From Sorangium cellulosum (lineage in GTDB: Bacteria; Myxococcota_A; Polyangia; Polyangiales; Polyangiaceae), in assembly GCF_004135735.1 (NCBI RefSeq), contig NZ_CP012670.1, positions 8,937,501 to 9,001,500 on the forward strand: a stretch of 64,000 nt of DNA, written 5' to 3'. How positions within the stretch are numbered: position 1 is the stretch's first letter; each line of letters begins with the position of its first letter. The notes below the pieces were generated by a model. The model had not been told where the DNA came from. It did no database searches and saw nothing but the letters and a program-made list of their open reading frames with translations. This document shows, piece by piece, positions 33,523 through 41,627 of this stretch. The position numbers and the translations under genes are program-made.

Positions 33523-33965
33523 AAGAAATGATTATGAGATCCTGCCCTCGCGCATCAAGCCGCAAGTTCGGCAAAGAGCGAGCACCCGTAAAACGCGGGC
33601 GGCGACGCCGGCGCGAGTGTCGAAATGCTGCTGGCGCAGGAGATGTGGAACATGGCGTGGGAAGCTCGCAATGGCCGGGCCTCAGGGCGCCGCTCAGACG
33701 AGCCAATGGCAGACGAGTATCCATCGTGTCGAAAGAACAGGAATGAACCACAGCGGCGCAGAGGGCACAGGGAAAGAGAATGTGGAGCCCGAGCGAGATG
33801 AGCTCACCCGGCAGGTGCTCGGTGCCTCGATCGAGGCGCATCAAGGATGCCGACTTCGCTGCACAGCCAGCGGCCGGGGGCTGGTTCCAAGGACGCGTTC
33901 CAATCGGTCTTCAACCGCGATTTCCGCCGGAGCGCCTCGGATGCTCGGCCCGCCGCCCCCGCCGC
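33523..33965. other. Gene-free stretch with GxxExxY remnant
   Basis: Holds the promoter of the Gly-rich/radical SAM operon at the left. A short fragment resembling the start of a GxxExxY-family protein lies at 33782-33846 (see that entry). The CACAGCGGCGCAGAGGGCAC text upstream of the fragment is of the kind I associate with such genes. Otherwise nothing was recognised. Confidence 0.45.
33782..33846 (+). pseudogene. Remnant of a GxxExxY-family protein N-terminus
   Basis: Plus-strand codons from GTG 33782 read V-E-P-E-R-D-E-L-T-R-Q-V-L-G-A-S-I-E-A-H-Q. This closely follows the conserved opening of GxxExxY proteins (E-L-T-x-x-V-I-G-A-A-I-E-V-H). The expected continuation with the G-x-x-E-x-x-Y motif is missing, and the frame runs into unrelated low-complexity sequence. 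It is probably a decayed insertion. Confidence 0.45.
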
Positions 33966-35066
33966 TCACACGCTGGCGGTCGTCAGCCAGTGGGGGTTCT
34001 TCGTCGTGCCGTCGAAGCGCTCCGTCGTCTTGAACTGCTCGATCTTCCCCCTGGCCCCGAGCTCGGCGGTCCGCGCGAGGATCGCGGCGACGCGCTCCTC
34101 CCCGAGCGGCTGGAACGTGTACGCCGCCCGCAGCGCCTGCTTCAGGACACCCAGGCTGTCGCAGCCCGTGATGACCACCGACGTCGGCAGGTTCATGGGA
34201 TAGTGCAGGCACTCCATCGGCGTCACCACCCCGGCCTCGGCGATGAGCCCGCTGGCGAACGGCTTCATCCCCAGCACCCCGATCCCCTTCTCGGTCAGCA
34301 CGGGCAGGACCCGCTCCTCGAAGCTGCGGTAATGGGGATCCATCACGTTGAGCGGGAGCTGCACGGCGTCGAACCTGAACCCCTGCCGCTCGGCCATCTC
34401 CAGCATGGCCAGGTGGATGTCCGGGTCCTTGTGGCCCGTGAAGCCGATGAAGCGGATCTTGCCGGCCTCCTTCGCGGCCACGAGCGCCTCCATCGCGCCG
34501 CCGGGGCCGAAGATCTGCTCGGGATCGCTCCTCCGGATGATCTCGTGCATCTGCACGAGGTCGATCACGTCCGTCCGCAGCCGGCGGAGCGACTGCTCGA
34601 GCTGCGCCTCGGCGGGCGCGCGGGTGCGGCCGTCGATCTTGGTCATCAGGAACGCCTTCTGCCGGTAGCCGTCCTGGAGCGCCTTGCCCATCCGCTCCTC
34701 GGCCTTGCCGGCGTGGTAGTCCCAGCAGTTGTCGAGGAAGTTGATCCCGTGATCGATCGCGAAGCGAACCAGGCGGATGCTCTCCTGCTCGTCCTTCGGC
34801 ATCGCCATGTGATAGCCGCCGAGGCCGACGAGGCTGACGTCGACCCCGGTGCGCCCGAGGGGCCGCGTCGGCATCACGCCGCCCGCCGGCAGCGCGATGT
34901 CGTCCTTTCCGGGCGCCCCGGGCAGAGGCCCTCTGGGCGGCTCCTGGGCTCCCCCGCCCGGCGCCGAGGCGTCTTGCCCCACCTGCGCGCTCCGTGCGCA
35001 GGCGCCGAGCGCGAGGCCCGCGCCCACGGTGTGAAGGAATGTCCGTCGGGAAGGTCGCTTCGTCAT
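33966..35066 (-). CDS. Tat-exported aldo/keto reductase family protein
   Basis: A 366-aa protein; ATG at 35066. The N-terminus is a twin-arginine signal (S-R-R-T-F-L-H-T-V-G-A-G-L) followed by G-A-C-A, which could also be a lipobox. The body is an AKR barrel: T-R-P-L-G-R-T-G-V-D-V-S-L-V-G-L-G-G, the catalytic-Asp/Tyr region F-L-D-N-C-W-D-Y-H, Lys in F-L-M-T-K-I, and L-V-Q-M-H-E-I. The Asp-Tyr-Lys-His tetrad appears to be represented. The reaction would be NAD(P)H-linked carbonyl reduction, though Tat export suggests an unusual setting with bound cofactor. The product and partners are unknown. Confidence 0.86.
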   Translation of the reverse strand: MTKRPSRRTFLHTVGAGLALGACARSAQVGQDASAPGGGAQEPPRGPLPGAPGKDDIALPAGGVMPTRPLGRTGVDVSLVGLGGYHMAMPKDEQESIRLVRFAIDHGINFLDNCWDYHAGKAEERMGKALQDGYRQKAFLMTKIDGRTRAPAEAQLEQSLRRLRTDVIDLVQMHEIIRRSDPEQIFGPGGAMEALVAAKEAGKIRFIGFTGHKDPDIHLAMLEMAERQGFRFDAVQLPLNVMDPHYRSFEERVLPVLTEKGIGVLGMKPFASGLIAEAGVVTPMECLHYPMNLPTSVVITGCDSLGVLKQALRAAYTFQPLGEERVAAILARTAELGARGKIEQFKTTERFDGTTKNPHWLTTASV

Positions 35067-35239
35067 CGGAGGTCACGCTCCTTCGGACGAAGTGAATTGC
35101 AGGGGGCATGCCACGCTGCGCGCGTGCGCGGCGCACGCGCACAGCGCGGCGCACGCGCACAGCGTGGCGCCCGACGCGCAGGACGCCCGGCGCGCGCTGG
35201 AGCGCCTCGCCCCGCGCGCGCCGCGCCCCAGGGCCGCGA

Positions 35240-36649
35240 TCAGGCCTTGAGCTCGTCGAACTCGCCCGGCTTGCCGAAGGAGCCGAAATTCTCGATCGGC
35301 CCGCCGCCGTCCTCGGTGCAGCCGACCGCGTTCGCCAGCGTCGTCAGCAGCTTGTTGTGCGGCGCGTCCCTGTCGTTCAGCGTATTCGATTGCGCCGTCA
35401 CCTTGATGTACTGCCCCGTCCTGAAGTAGCCGCCGCAGCTCCCCGCGATGATGTACGGCAGGTCGCGGAAGTCGTGGCGCTTCCCGTCGGAGAGCTCGTT
35501 CATGTACACGACCGCGCAGTTGTCGAGCACGGTGGCCCCGCCCTCCTCGTAGCTGGCGAGCCGGTCGAGCAGGTAGACGTACTCGCCCATGTACCACCGA
35601 TCGATGTCGTAAAGCATCTCCTCGTAACCGGCCACCTCTTCCCCGGAGTCGTCGTCCTTCGTGTTCCCGTGGGAGAGCTTGTGATGGTTGTACGTGTGGC
35701 TCATCCCGTCCCACCGGAAGATCGGCCCCGCCGCGCCCGAGCCCCATTGCAGCGTGGCCGACCGCGTCGCGCCGGACGCGATCGCCAGCGCGAGGATGTC
35801 CATCTGCATCCGGCCGATCTTCTTGAACTCGGCGTCGAACGACACCGTGTCCGGGTCGATGCCCTCGATCTCGGCCGCGCGGTCCGGCGAGAGCGCGCGC
35901 GGGATGAGCCCCGAATTGCCCATGTCCACCTCCAGGTCGCGCACCGTCTGGAAGTGCATCTCGAGCTTGTCGCGATCGGCCTTGCTCAGCGGCTTCTTCA
36001 GCAGGGCCTCGTACTCGGCCGAGACCAGGTCGAGCACGCTCTCGCGGCGCTTCGTGAGCCGCACGAGCGCCTCCTCCTCGAGGTCCCTCACGCCGATCAG
36101 GTCCCGGTACGCGAGCCACGGGTTGTTCTCGCCGGCGACGGGTTGCTCGCTGCCCTTGTACGAGATGTGCCCGTGCACGGTGGGCGTCCTCGCGCCGACC
36201 ATCAGCGTGAGCGCGGGCGTGCCCGGCGGGTTGATCTTGTTCGCGATGAACTGGTCGAGCGAGATCCCGTCGGGGTACCGGCTGCCCTCGAGCAGCGGCT
36301 GCGCCGTGAGCTTGCAGCCCATCCCCCGCATGTGATCGTCGCCCGCGGTCGGATCGAACCCGTAGCCGCGCGGCGCCATGTGAATGCCCCGCGGGATCAG
36401 CAGCCTGTCCCGGTACCCGACGAGCGGCGCGATCGCCCGGTCGGCCCCGAACGACGCCTCCGTCAGCGCGCCGTACGACGTGCTCGGGAAGAACCGGGCC
36501 ATGTTCACGCCGTTGCACATGAAGAAGGCGATGAACCGGCGCGGCGCGCCCGCCGGATCGGCCTTGGCGTCGCGCGGCAGGAGCGACTCGAGGAACGGGA
36601 GCCCGAGCATCACCCCGCACGCGCCCCGCAAGAACGTTCTGCGATTCAT
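35240..36649 (-). CDS. DUF1552 protein with Tat signal
   Basis: A 469-aa protein; the ATG overlaps the stop of the upstream DUF1592-type gene by four bases (ATGA). The Tat signal is M-N-R-R-T-F-L-R-G-A-C-G-V-M-L-G-L-P. Typical DUF1552 text follows: R-F-I-A-F-F-M-C-N-G-V-N, then S-L-D-Q-F-I-A-N-K-I-N-P, S-Y-K-G, and late on V-V-Y-M-N-E-L-S-D-G-K-R-H and L-P-Y-I-I-A-G-S-C-G-G-Y-F. DUF1552 resembles alkaline-phosphatase-fold DUF1501 proteins and is nearly always paired with DUF1592/1588 proteins in Planctomycetes and myxobacteria. Its function is unknown, possibly extracytoplasmic ester hydrolysis or electron transfer. Confidence 0.92.
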   Translation of the reverse strand: MNRRTFLRGACGVMLGLPFLESLLPRDAKADPAGAPRRFIAFFMCNGVNMARFFPSTSYGALTEASFGADRAIAPLVGYRDRLLIPRGIHMAPRGYGFDPTAGDDHMRGMGCKLTAQPLLEGSRYPDGISLDQFIANKINPPGTPALTLMVGARTPTVHGHISYKGSEQPVAGENNPWLAYRDLIGVRDLEEEALVRLTKRRESVLDLVSAEYEALLKKPLSKADRDKLEMHFQTVRDLEVDMGNSGLIPRALSPDRAAEIEGIDPDTVSFDAEFKKIGRMQMDILALAIASGATRSATLQWGSGAAGPIFRWDGMSHTYNHHKLSHGNTKDDDSGEEVAGYEEMLYDIDRWYMGEYVYLLDRLASYEEGGATVLDNCAVVYMNELSDGKRHDFRDLPYIIAGSCGGYFRTGQYIKVTAQSNTLNDRDAPHNKLLTTLANAVGCTEDGGGPIENFGSFGKPGEFDELKA

Positions 36650-38328
36650 TGCTCCACCTCTTCCACGGCCCGGAACCGGAACGTCTTCGTCTGCGTGAGC
36701 GAGACCAGGAGCTCCTTGATGTTGTATCCCGACGCGCGGAGCTGCGCGTCCAGCGCGTCGATCGTGCACGTGTCCTCGCGCGAGAGCTGGCGGGCGTTGG
36801 CGTAACGGTACCAGTTCGTCAGGTAACACCGCTCTGCGACGGGGCTCTCGGCGAGCTGCGTGACGAGATCGACCGCGCCGTCGAACCGGATCGTGGCGCC
36901 CCCGACCTGGAGCTCGCCGGTCGGATCGATCGCCTCGCCGTCCTCGTCCGCGCGGTGCCGCCCGACCGCGTCGTAGTGCTCGAACGCGAAGCCCGCGGGG
37001 TTGATCATGGCGTGGCACTTGTTGCAGGCGTCCGGGGACGTGTGCGCCTCCACCTGATCCCGGGTCGTCCTGATCTCGCCCGCGATCGGCGGCAGCGTCG
37101 TGTCGATGTTCGCCGGCGGATCCGGGAGCGTGGCGCAGAGGATCTGGCGCTGGAGGAACACGCCGCGATGGATCGGCGAGGTCTTGTCGAAGAACGCGTG
37201 CGCGCTCAAGAAGCCGGCCTGTGTCAGGAGCCCTGCCCGCTGCGCCGGGTCGAGCGGCGTCCGCACGAGCTTGCCCGAGAACGACCCCTCCACGCCGTAG
37301 ATCGGGGCGAGCCTGTCGTTCACGAAGCCGACTGGCTCGGTCATGAGGGTCGCATAGTCGGCCTCCATCTCCAGGATGACGTGCCGGATGAACTCCCGCG
37401 TCTCGGCCTTCATGGCCGAGGACACGCCGGCGTCGAAGCCCGGATAGAGCGCCGGGTCCTTCGAGAGATCGTCGTAGCGGCTCAGGTGGAGCCACTGGTC
37501 GTGGAAGTCGGAGAGGGCGCTCGCCGCCCTCGGGTCCTCGAGCATGCGCCGCGCCTCGACCTCGATGCCCTCGGGCGTGCCCAGGGCGCCGCTCTCCGCC
37601 CGCGCGAGCAGCGCGTCGTCGGGCGTGCTGTTCCAGAGCAGGTACGAGAGCCGGGTCGCGACCTCGTAGCCGTCGAGCGGGATGATCCGCTCGTCGTTCA
37701 GCGCCTCGCTGAGCTCGACGCGGTAGAGGAAGTGCGGCGACTGGAGCATCGCCTCGATCACGTGGCGGACACCCTGCTCGAACGGCGTGCCCGCCTCGAA
37801 CAGGCCGTCGCCGCGGCGGTAGGCGGCGGCATACGCCTCCTCCTGCGCCGCGGAGAGCGGCCTCCTGTAGACGCGCTTGCCGAGCCCCTGGATGAGCTGC
37901 CGGGCGCACGCCTCGCCGTCGCCCTCCGGGGCGCAGGGCAGGATCCTGTCGAGCACGCCCCGGTCGGCGACGACGCCCTCCGCGATCGTCTCCGCCGCAC
38001 GCCGGTAGTCGCGGGCGAGGCGGTCGGAGACGGTGAGCGCCTTTGCGTTGTTGTCGAACCCGTCGAACGCCGGATCCGCGAGGAACGCCGCCGAGGCCTT
38101 CATGTCCTTGCCGAACAGGTCCCGGATCGTGTTGTCGTACTGCGCGTGCGTGAGCCGCGTCAGGCGCGGGGTCGGGCCGGGCGCGGTGACGCCCGGAGCG
38201 CACTGGATCTCGGCGCCGGGGTCATCGACCGGGGCCGGATCGTCGGCATCTCCACTCTCTCCCGAGCACGCGGCGGCGCTGGAGAGCGCGAGGGCCACGA
38301 GCAGGATCCTCGGGGTGCTTCGGTCCAC
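36646..38328 (-). CDS. DUF1587/1592/1588/1585 multi-domain lipoprotein with CxxCH
   Basis: A 560-aa protein. GTG at 38328 is used because GGGAGC precedes it and the signal then starts V-D-R-S-T-P-R-I-L-L-V-A-L-A-L; the lipobox is A-A-A-C. Domain text in order: DUF1587/1595 (R-L-T-H-A-Q-Y-D-N-T-I-R-D-L-F-G), DUF1592 (M-L-Q-S-P-H-F-L-Y-R-V-E; R-L-S-Y-L-L-W-N-S-T-P-D), DUF1588 (G-L-L-T-Q-A-G-F-L-S-A-H; C-N-K-C-H-A-M-I-N-P-A-G-F-A-F-E) and DUF1585 near the end. The C-N-K-C-H matches the CxxCH heme c motif. It is translationally coupled to DUF1552. The pair is recurrent but functionally uncharacterised; a periplasmic redox or hydrolase role is inferred. Confidence 0.92.
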   Translation of the reverse strand: MDRSTPRILLVALALSSAAACSGESGDADDPAPVDDPGAEIQCAPGVTAPGPTPRLTRLTHAQYDNTIRDLFGKDMKASAAFLADPAFDGFDNNAKALTVSDRLARDYRRAAETIAEGVVADRGVLDRILPCAPEGDGEACARQLIQGLGKRVYRRPLSAAQEEAYAAAYRRGDGLFEAGTPFEQGVRHVIEAMLQSPHFLYRVELSEALNDERIIPLDGYEVATRLSYLLWNSTPDDALLARAESGALGTPEGIEVEARRMLEDPRAASALSDFHDQWLHLSRYDDLSKDPALYPGFDAGVSSAMKAETREFIRHVILEMEADYATLMTEPVGFVNDRLAPIYGVEGSFSGKLVRTPLDPAQRAGLLTQAGFLSAHAFFDKTSPIHRGVFLQRQILCATLPDPPANIDTTLPPIAGEIRTTRDQVEAHTSPDACNKCHAMINPAGFAFEHYDAVGRHRADEDGEAIDPTGELQVGGATIRFDGAVDLVTQLAESPVAERCYLTNWYRYANARQLSREDTCTIDALDAQLRASGYNIKELLVSLTQTKTFRFRAVEEVEQ

Positions 38329-38637
38329 GGGCAGCTCCCTTCGCGAAGAGTCGCAAAGCAAGAATCTACGATCGATCCGGAGAGAAGGGTATCGACGGCG
38401 AGCGCCGGCCGTCAACGCGGGGCGACCGCGGCGCAGCGGATCTCCGTGGTGGACCGGGGCGGTTCAGCGACGCCGGGGAACACGGCCGTGACGCGCCGCG
38501 CCCGGGCCTGTGCCGTGCCGTACGACAGGGACGCTGACCGGCGGAGGTGCGCGGGAGGGAGGGTGAAGAGGGGGAGAGGTGGTGAGGAGAGAGGGGATCC
38601 TGAGGCGAGCGCGCGGGACGGCGGGGCCGCCGCGCGA
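38329..38637. other. Intergenic region, no gene recognised
   Basis: Lies upstream of the DUF1592-type gene and downstream of the Kunitz-domain gene. It probably contains the DUF1592/1552 promoter. A purine-rich run (GAGGGAGGGTGAAGAGGGGG-like) occurs near 38550-38600. No ORF, repeat or terminator is convincing. Confidence 0.45.
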
Positions 38638-39594
38638 TCAAGGCGCCTTGAACGAGGGCTGGCAGCGGCCCTCCACGCAGACGGCCGCCGTCCCCGGCGG
38701 GTAGATGGGCGCGCACGCAGGACACGCCACGGGCCCGTCGGGGCAGACCAGCGCCGCGAGATCGGCGCTCCGGTTGATGGCGACGATGCCTTCTCCACTG
38801 CACCCCTCGCAGCAGCCGAGGCCGTTACGCAGGACACACTCCGCGTCCTCGGTGCACTCCGTGAGCGGCGACTCGCGCACGTCGAGGACGACGCATTGCC
38901 CGCGCTCGCAGGTGGCGGTGAAATACTGGGAGGTGCGCTCGGCCTCGGTGACCTCCTGGCACGGCCCGCACGCGACGTCTCCGCACCCCGTGGAGGCCTC
39001 GTAGGAGCCCGCCATGGCCCGGTTGATGGCGACGAACGCGCGGGCGTCGACAGGATCGCAGGCGCCGCAGCAGCCCGGGCTCGCGAGCATGCACTCGCCC
39101 GGCGCATCGCAGGCATCCATGTCGGGCGCGCCGCCCTGACAGGCCTGCTGGCACTCCTCGAGCGAGTCGAACCGGTTCGCGTTGCCCTCGCACCCGCCGT
39201 AGGTGAACGGCCTGCACAGGCCGGTGCTCGGGTCGTGCCAGTACTTCGGGAACGCCGCATCGCACGGGCCGACCTCCATCGGCAGCGTGCACGCGTCGGG
39301 CAACCCGCCGCCCCCGCCCACGCCGCCGGTCACCGCGGTCGTGGTGCCCCCGCCGCTGCCCCCCACGCCGCCGGTCACCGCGGTCGTGCCGCCCCCGCCG
39401 CTGCCCCCCACGCCGCCGGTCACCGCGGTCGTGGTGCCCCCGCCGCTGCCCCCCACGCCGCCGGTCACCGCGGTCGTGCCGCCCGCGCCCGGATCCCCTC
39501 CCGCGGAGCCGCCCTGGTTCACCGTCACGGTGCACCCCGCGACGAGCAGAAGGGAGGTAAGCAAGCCAAGACCCAGGGATAAGCGCCGGAGCAT
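38638..39594 (-). CDS. Lipoprotein with Kunitz (BPTI) domain and Cys-rich C-terminus
   Basis: A 318-aa protein; ATG at 39594. The signal has lipobox L-L-V-A-G-C (C21). Residues about 40-97 are four Gly/Thr repeats (G-G-V-G-G-S-G-G-G-T-T-T-A-V-T). Residues 102-152 form a Kunitz domain whose six Cys (102, 111, 127, 135, 148, 152) reproduce BPTI spacing exactly (9, 16, 8, 13, 4), with F-T-Y-G-G-C-E-G-N-A-N-R-F. The P1 residue after the second Cys is Asp112, not Lys/Arg, so trypsin inhibition is not expected. The remaining 160 residues hold two Cys-rich repeats (C-C-G-A-C-D; C-C-E-G-C-S). Kunitz domains are uncommon in bacteria. It may be a surface protease inhibitor or adhesive module. Confidence 0.88.
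   Translation of the reverse strand: MLRRLSLGLGLLTSLLLVAGCTVTVNQGGSAGGDPGAGGTTAVTGGVGGSGGGTTTAVTGGVGGSGGGGTTAVTGGVGGSGGGTTTAVTGGVGGGGGLPDACTLPMEVGPCDAAFPKYWHDPSTGLCRPFTYGGCEGNANRFDSLEECQQACQGGAPDMDACDAPGECMLASPGCCGACDPVDARAFVAINRAMAGSYEASTGCGDVACGPCQEVTEAERTSQYFTATCERGQCVVLDVRESPLTECTEDAECVLRNGLGCCEGCSGEGIVAINRSADLAALVCPDGPVACPACAPIYPPGTAAVCVEGRCQPSFKAP
39310..39485. repeat. 45-bp tandem repeat in the Kunitz lipoprotein gene
   Basis: Four near-identical units of about 45 bp (containing CCGCCGGTCACCGCGGTCGT) encode the 15-residue Gly/Thr linker repeat on the minus strand. They alternate two slightly different versions, suggesting duplication of a dimer. Confidence 0.85.
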
Positions 39595-39866
39595 GCCAGG
39601 GACATTTGCAATCGGCGTGCCCTGGACGTCCGGCGGGCGATGCCGCAGATCGCCCGGGAAATCGGGGGCCTCCAGGCCAGGGTGTGCCACGCCGGCGCGG
39701 CACACCCTGACGACGTCGTCGAGGTGGCCTCCGCGGGCTCGCGCCCCGCACCGCGGAAGACCTCATCCCACCTTCCGCCGGCGCGGCGCGGCATGCGCCG
39801 GGCGCGGGCGCCCGTCCTGCGCCCACGCCCGTCACGAGGGGTGATCACGCGCGCGTCACGCGGGGA

Positions 39867-41558
39867 TCACGCGGTGATATCGAGCCGCGGGAGCTGCTCG
39901 CGAAAGAACGAGTTGTACTTGGGATCGTTGTACCGCTCGTACTCGATCACGAACGGCGTGAGCTGACTGACACCACCTTTGTAGCGAATGGTGAGGGCCA
40001 TCGGCGTGACCTCGCGGTAATTGCTCTCCGGCGGCAGGTCGTCGTTGATCTTGCCGCCCGCGGAGAACAGGGTGAGGAGCGTGCCGTCGGGCTCGTCGTA
40101 CACGACGCGGAAGCCCTCCCGGATGCGCTCGTGGCCGCGGATCAGCGTGGTGCAGCCGAGCTTCTGCAGGAAGCTCCTGAACTGCCGCTTGCCGAACGGG
40201 AAGCGCGCGGTGGCCTTCTGGAGCTCCGGCGGGATCGTGTCGACCTCGCTGGGGTCGCTCCAGAGCATCTGGAACCGGATCTCGGGGTCGTTGAGCGACG
40301 CGATCGACCGCCACTTGGCGGCGAGGGTGTCGTCGCGGGGGATCCCCGCGTGGACGAAGAGGATGCGGTCGAAGACCAGCATGTTGGGGAGCGCCTCGAA
40401 CAGGCGCATGTACGCGGCGAACACCTCGTTCGGCGCGATGGCCGCGAGCGAGCTCATCGCCTCGGCGGGCCGCACCGGCGCGAGCACGCGGCCGTTCAGC
40501 TCGACGTAGTACTCGTGGTTGCCGCGCAGCACGAACACGTGCTCGGGCGCCGCGAGGAAGAGCTGCATCACCGTGCGCAGGACGCCGTTGTAGCTGAACC
40601 GGCCGCGATCGATGTAGTCGCCCAGGAAGACGAGCATGGGCCGCGGGGTGTGCGCCGGGTCGTCGCGGTGGGCCTGCACCTTGGCGAAGAAGTCCGCCTG
40701 CATCAGCGCCGCCTTCAGGCACGAGTAGCAGCCGTGCAGGTCGCCGATGACCAGGAGCTCGACCTCCTGCCCCGGCGCGGGCGCGGCGACGTAGACGTGG
40801 CCGTCGAGGAACGGCGCCTGCCCCGCGAAGCCCGAGAAATCCAGCGCGCCGTCGAGCCGGCCCGCGCCGAGCGCGCGCTGCTCCGCGAGCCGGGCCTCGA
40901 ACCGGTGCATGAGGTCGAGATCGACCTTGGCCTGCTCCGCGAACGTGGCCGGATCGGTCGCGTAGTCCCACTCGAACGCCTTGAAGAACGGGTGATCGAC
41001 CTCGCGCGCCCGCTTGCGCGTGGCCGGGTCGATCACCACCGCGCCCTGCTCGACCGCCTCGATCTCCACGTCGTCGATCTCGACCGGCGCCGAGAGGAGG
41101 GCGACGAGCTCGTCGCGGAACCTCTCCTCGTCCGGGTGGACGATGCCGTCGGCGTACATGAGCCCGTCGACGGTCGCGAGCAGCGCCGCGCGGTTGTCGT
41201 CGTCGAAGCCGTCGAGGAGCTCGAAGCAGCGGAGCTTGAGCTTCGCGAGGACGTAGTCTCTCGGGTCCTCGCCCTCGGCGACGCTCTCGGTGAAGTGACT
41301 CTGGATCTGGTGGTCGATCTCCGAGAACACCTCGTGGAAGTGGTTGACCCAGCGCGCGGTGACGTCCTGGTTCGCCGGGGCCTCGTCCCCGAGCGCGTCG
41401 CGCGCCCGCTGCACCACGAGCTCCTGGATGTGGGCGCGGATGAACGATTTCTCCGTGGGATCGAGGTCGCCGTCGATGTACCCGAACGCGGTGAGGTAGT
41501 AGATGATGGCGTGCATCTGCTGCTCAGCGACGCGTGGATCTGGGCTGAACGACATCAT
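39867..41558 (-). CDS. PPP-family Ser/Thr phosphatase with N-terminal TerB-like domain
   Basis: A 563-aa cytoplasmic protein; ATGATG at 41558/41555 behind GAGGAGAG. Residues about 10-230 contain two helical TerB/DjlA-like segments (Y-L-T-A-F-G-Y-I-D-G-D-L-D-P-T-E; D-G-L-M-Y-A-D-G-I-V-H-P-D-E-E-R-F). Residues about 280-520 are the metallophosphatase core: G-D-L-H-G-C, G-D-Y-I-D-R-G, R-G-N-H-E-Y-Y, V-H-A-G-I and a later R-G-H-E. This is the PP1/PP2A (PPP) signature set with two metal ions. It probably reverses Ser/Thr phosphorylation by the many Hanks-type kinases of this organism. The TerB-like fusion is unusual and may sense calcium, metals or membranes. Confidence 0.88.
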   Translation of the reverse strand: MMSFSPDPRVAEQQMHAIIYYLTAFGYIDGDLDPTEKSFIRAHIQELVVQRARDALGDEAPANQDVTARWVNHFHEVFSEIDHQIQSHFTESVAEGEDPRDYVLAKLKLRCFELLDGFDDDNRAALLATVDGLMYADGIVHPDEERFRDELVALLSAPVEIDDVEIEAVEQGAVVIDPATRKRAREVDHPFFKAFEWDYATDPATFAEQAKVDLDLMHRFEARLAEQRALGAGRLDGALDFSGFAGQAPFLDGHVYVAAPAPGQEVELLVIGDLHGCYSCLKAALMQADFFAKVQAHRDDPAHTPRPMLVFLGDYIDRGRFSYNGVLRTVMQLFLAAPEHVFVLRGNHEYYVELNGRVLAPVRPAEAMSSLAAIAPNEVFAAYMRLFEALPNMLVFDRILFVHAGIPRDDTLAAKWRSIASLNDPEIRFQMLWSDPSEVDTIPPELQKATARFPFGKRQFRSFLQKLGCTTLIRGHERIREGFRVVYDEPDGTLLTLFSAGGKINDDLPPESNYREVTPMALTIRYKGGVSQLTPFVIEYERYNDPKYNSFFREQLPRLDITA

Positions 41559-41627
41559 CAGGCAGCTCTCCTCTCGCGGTGGTCTCCCAGGGTAGCGCAA
41601 GACGGGCGCGCCGCGGCAAGGGCCGCG

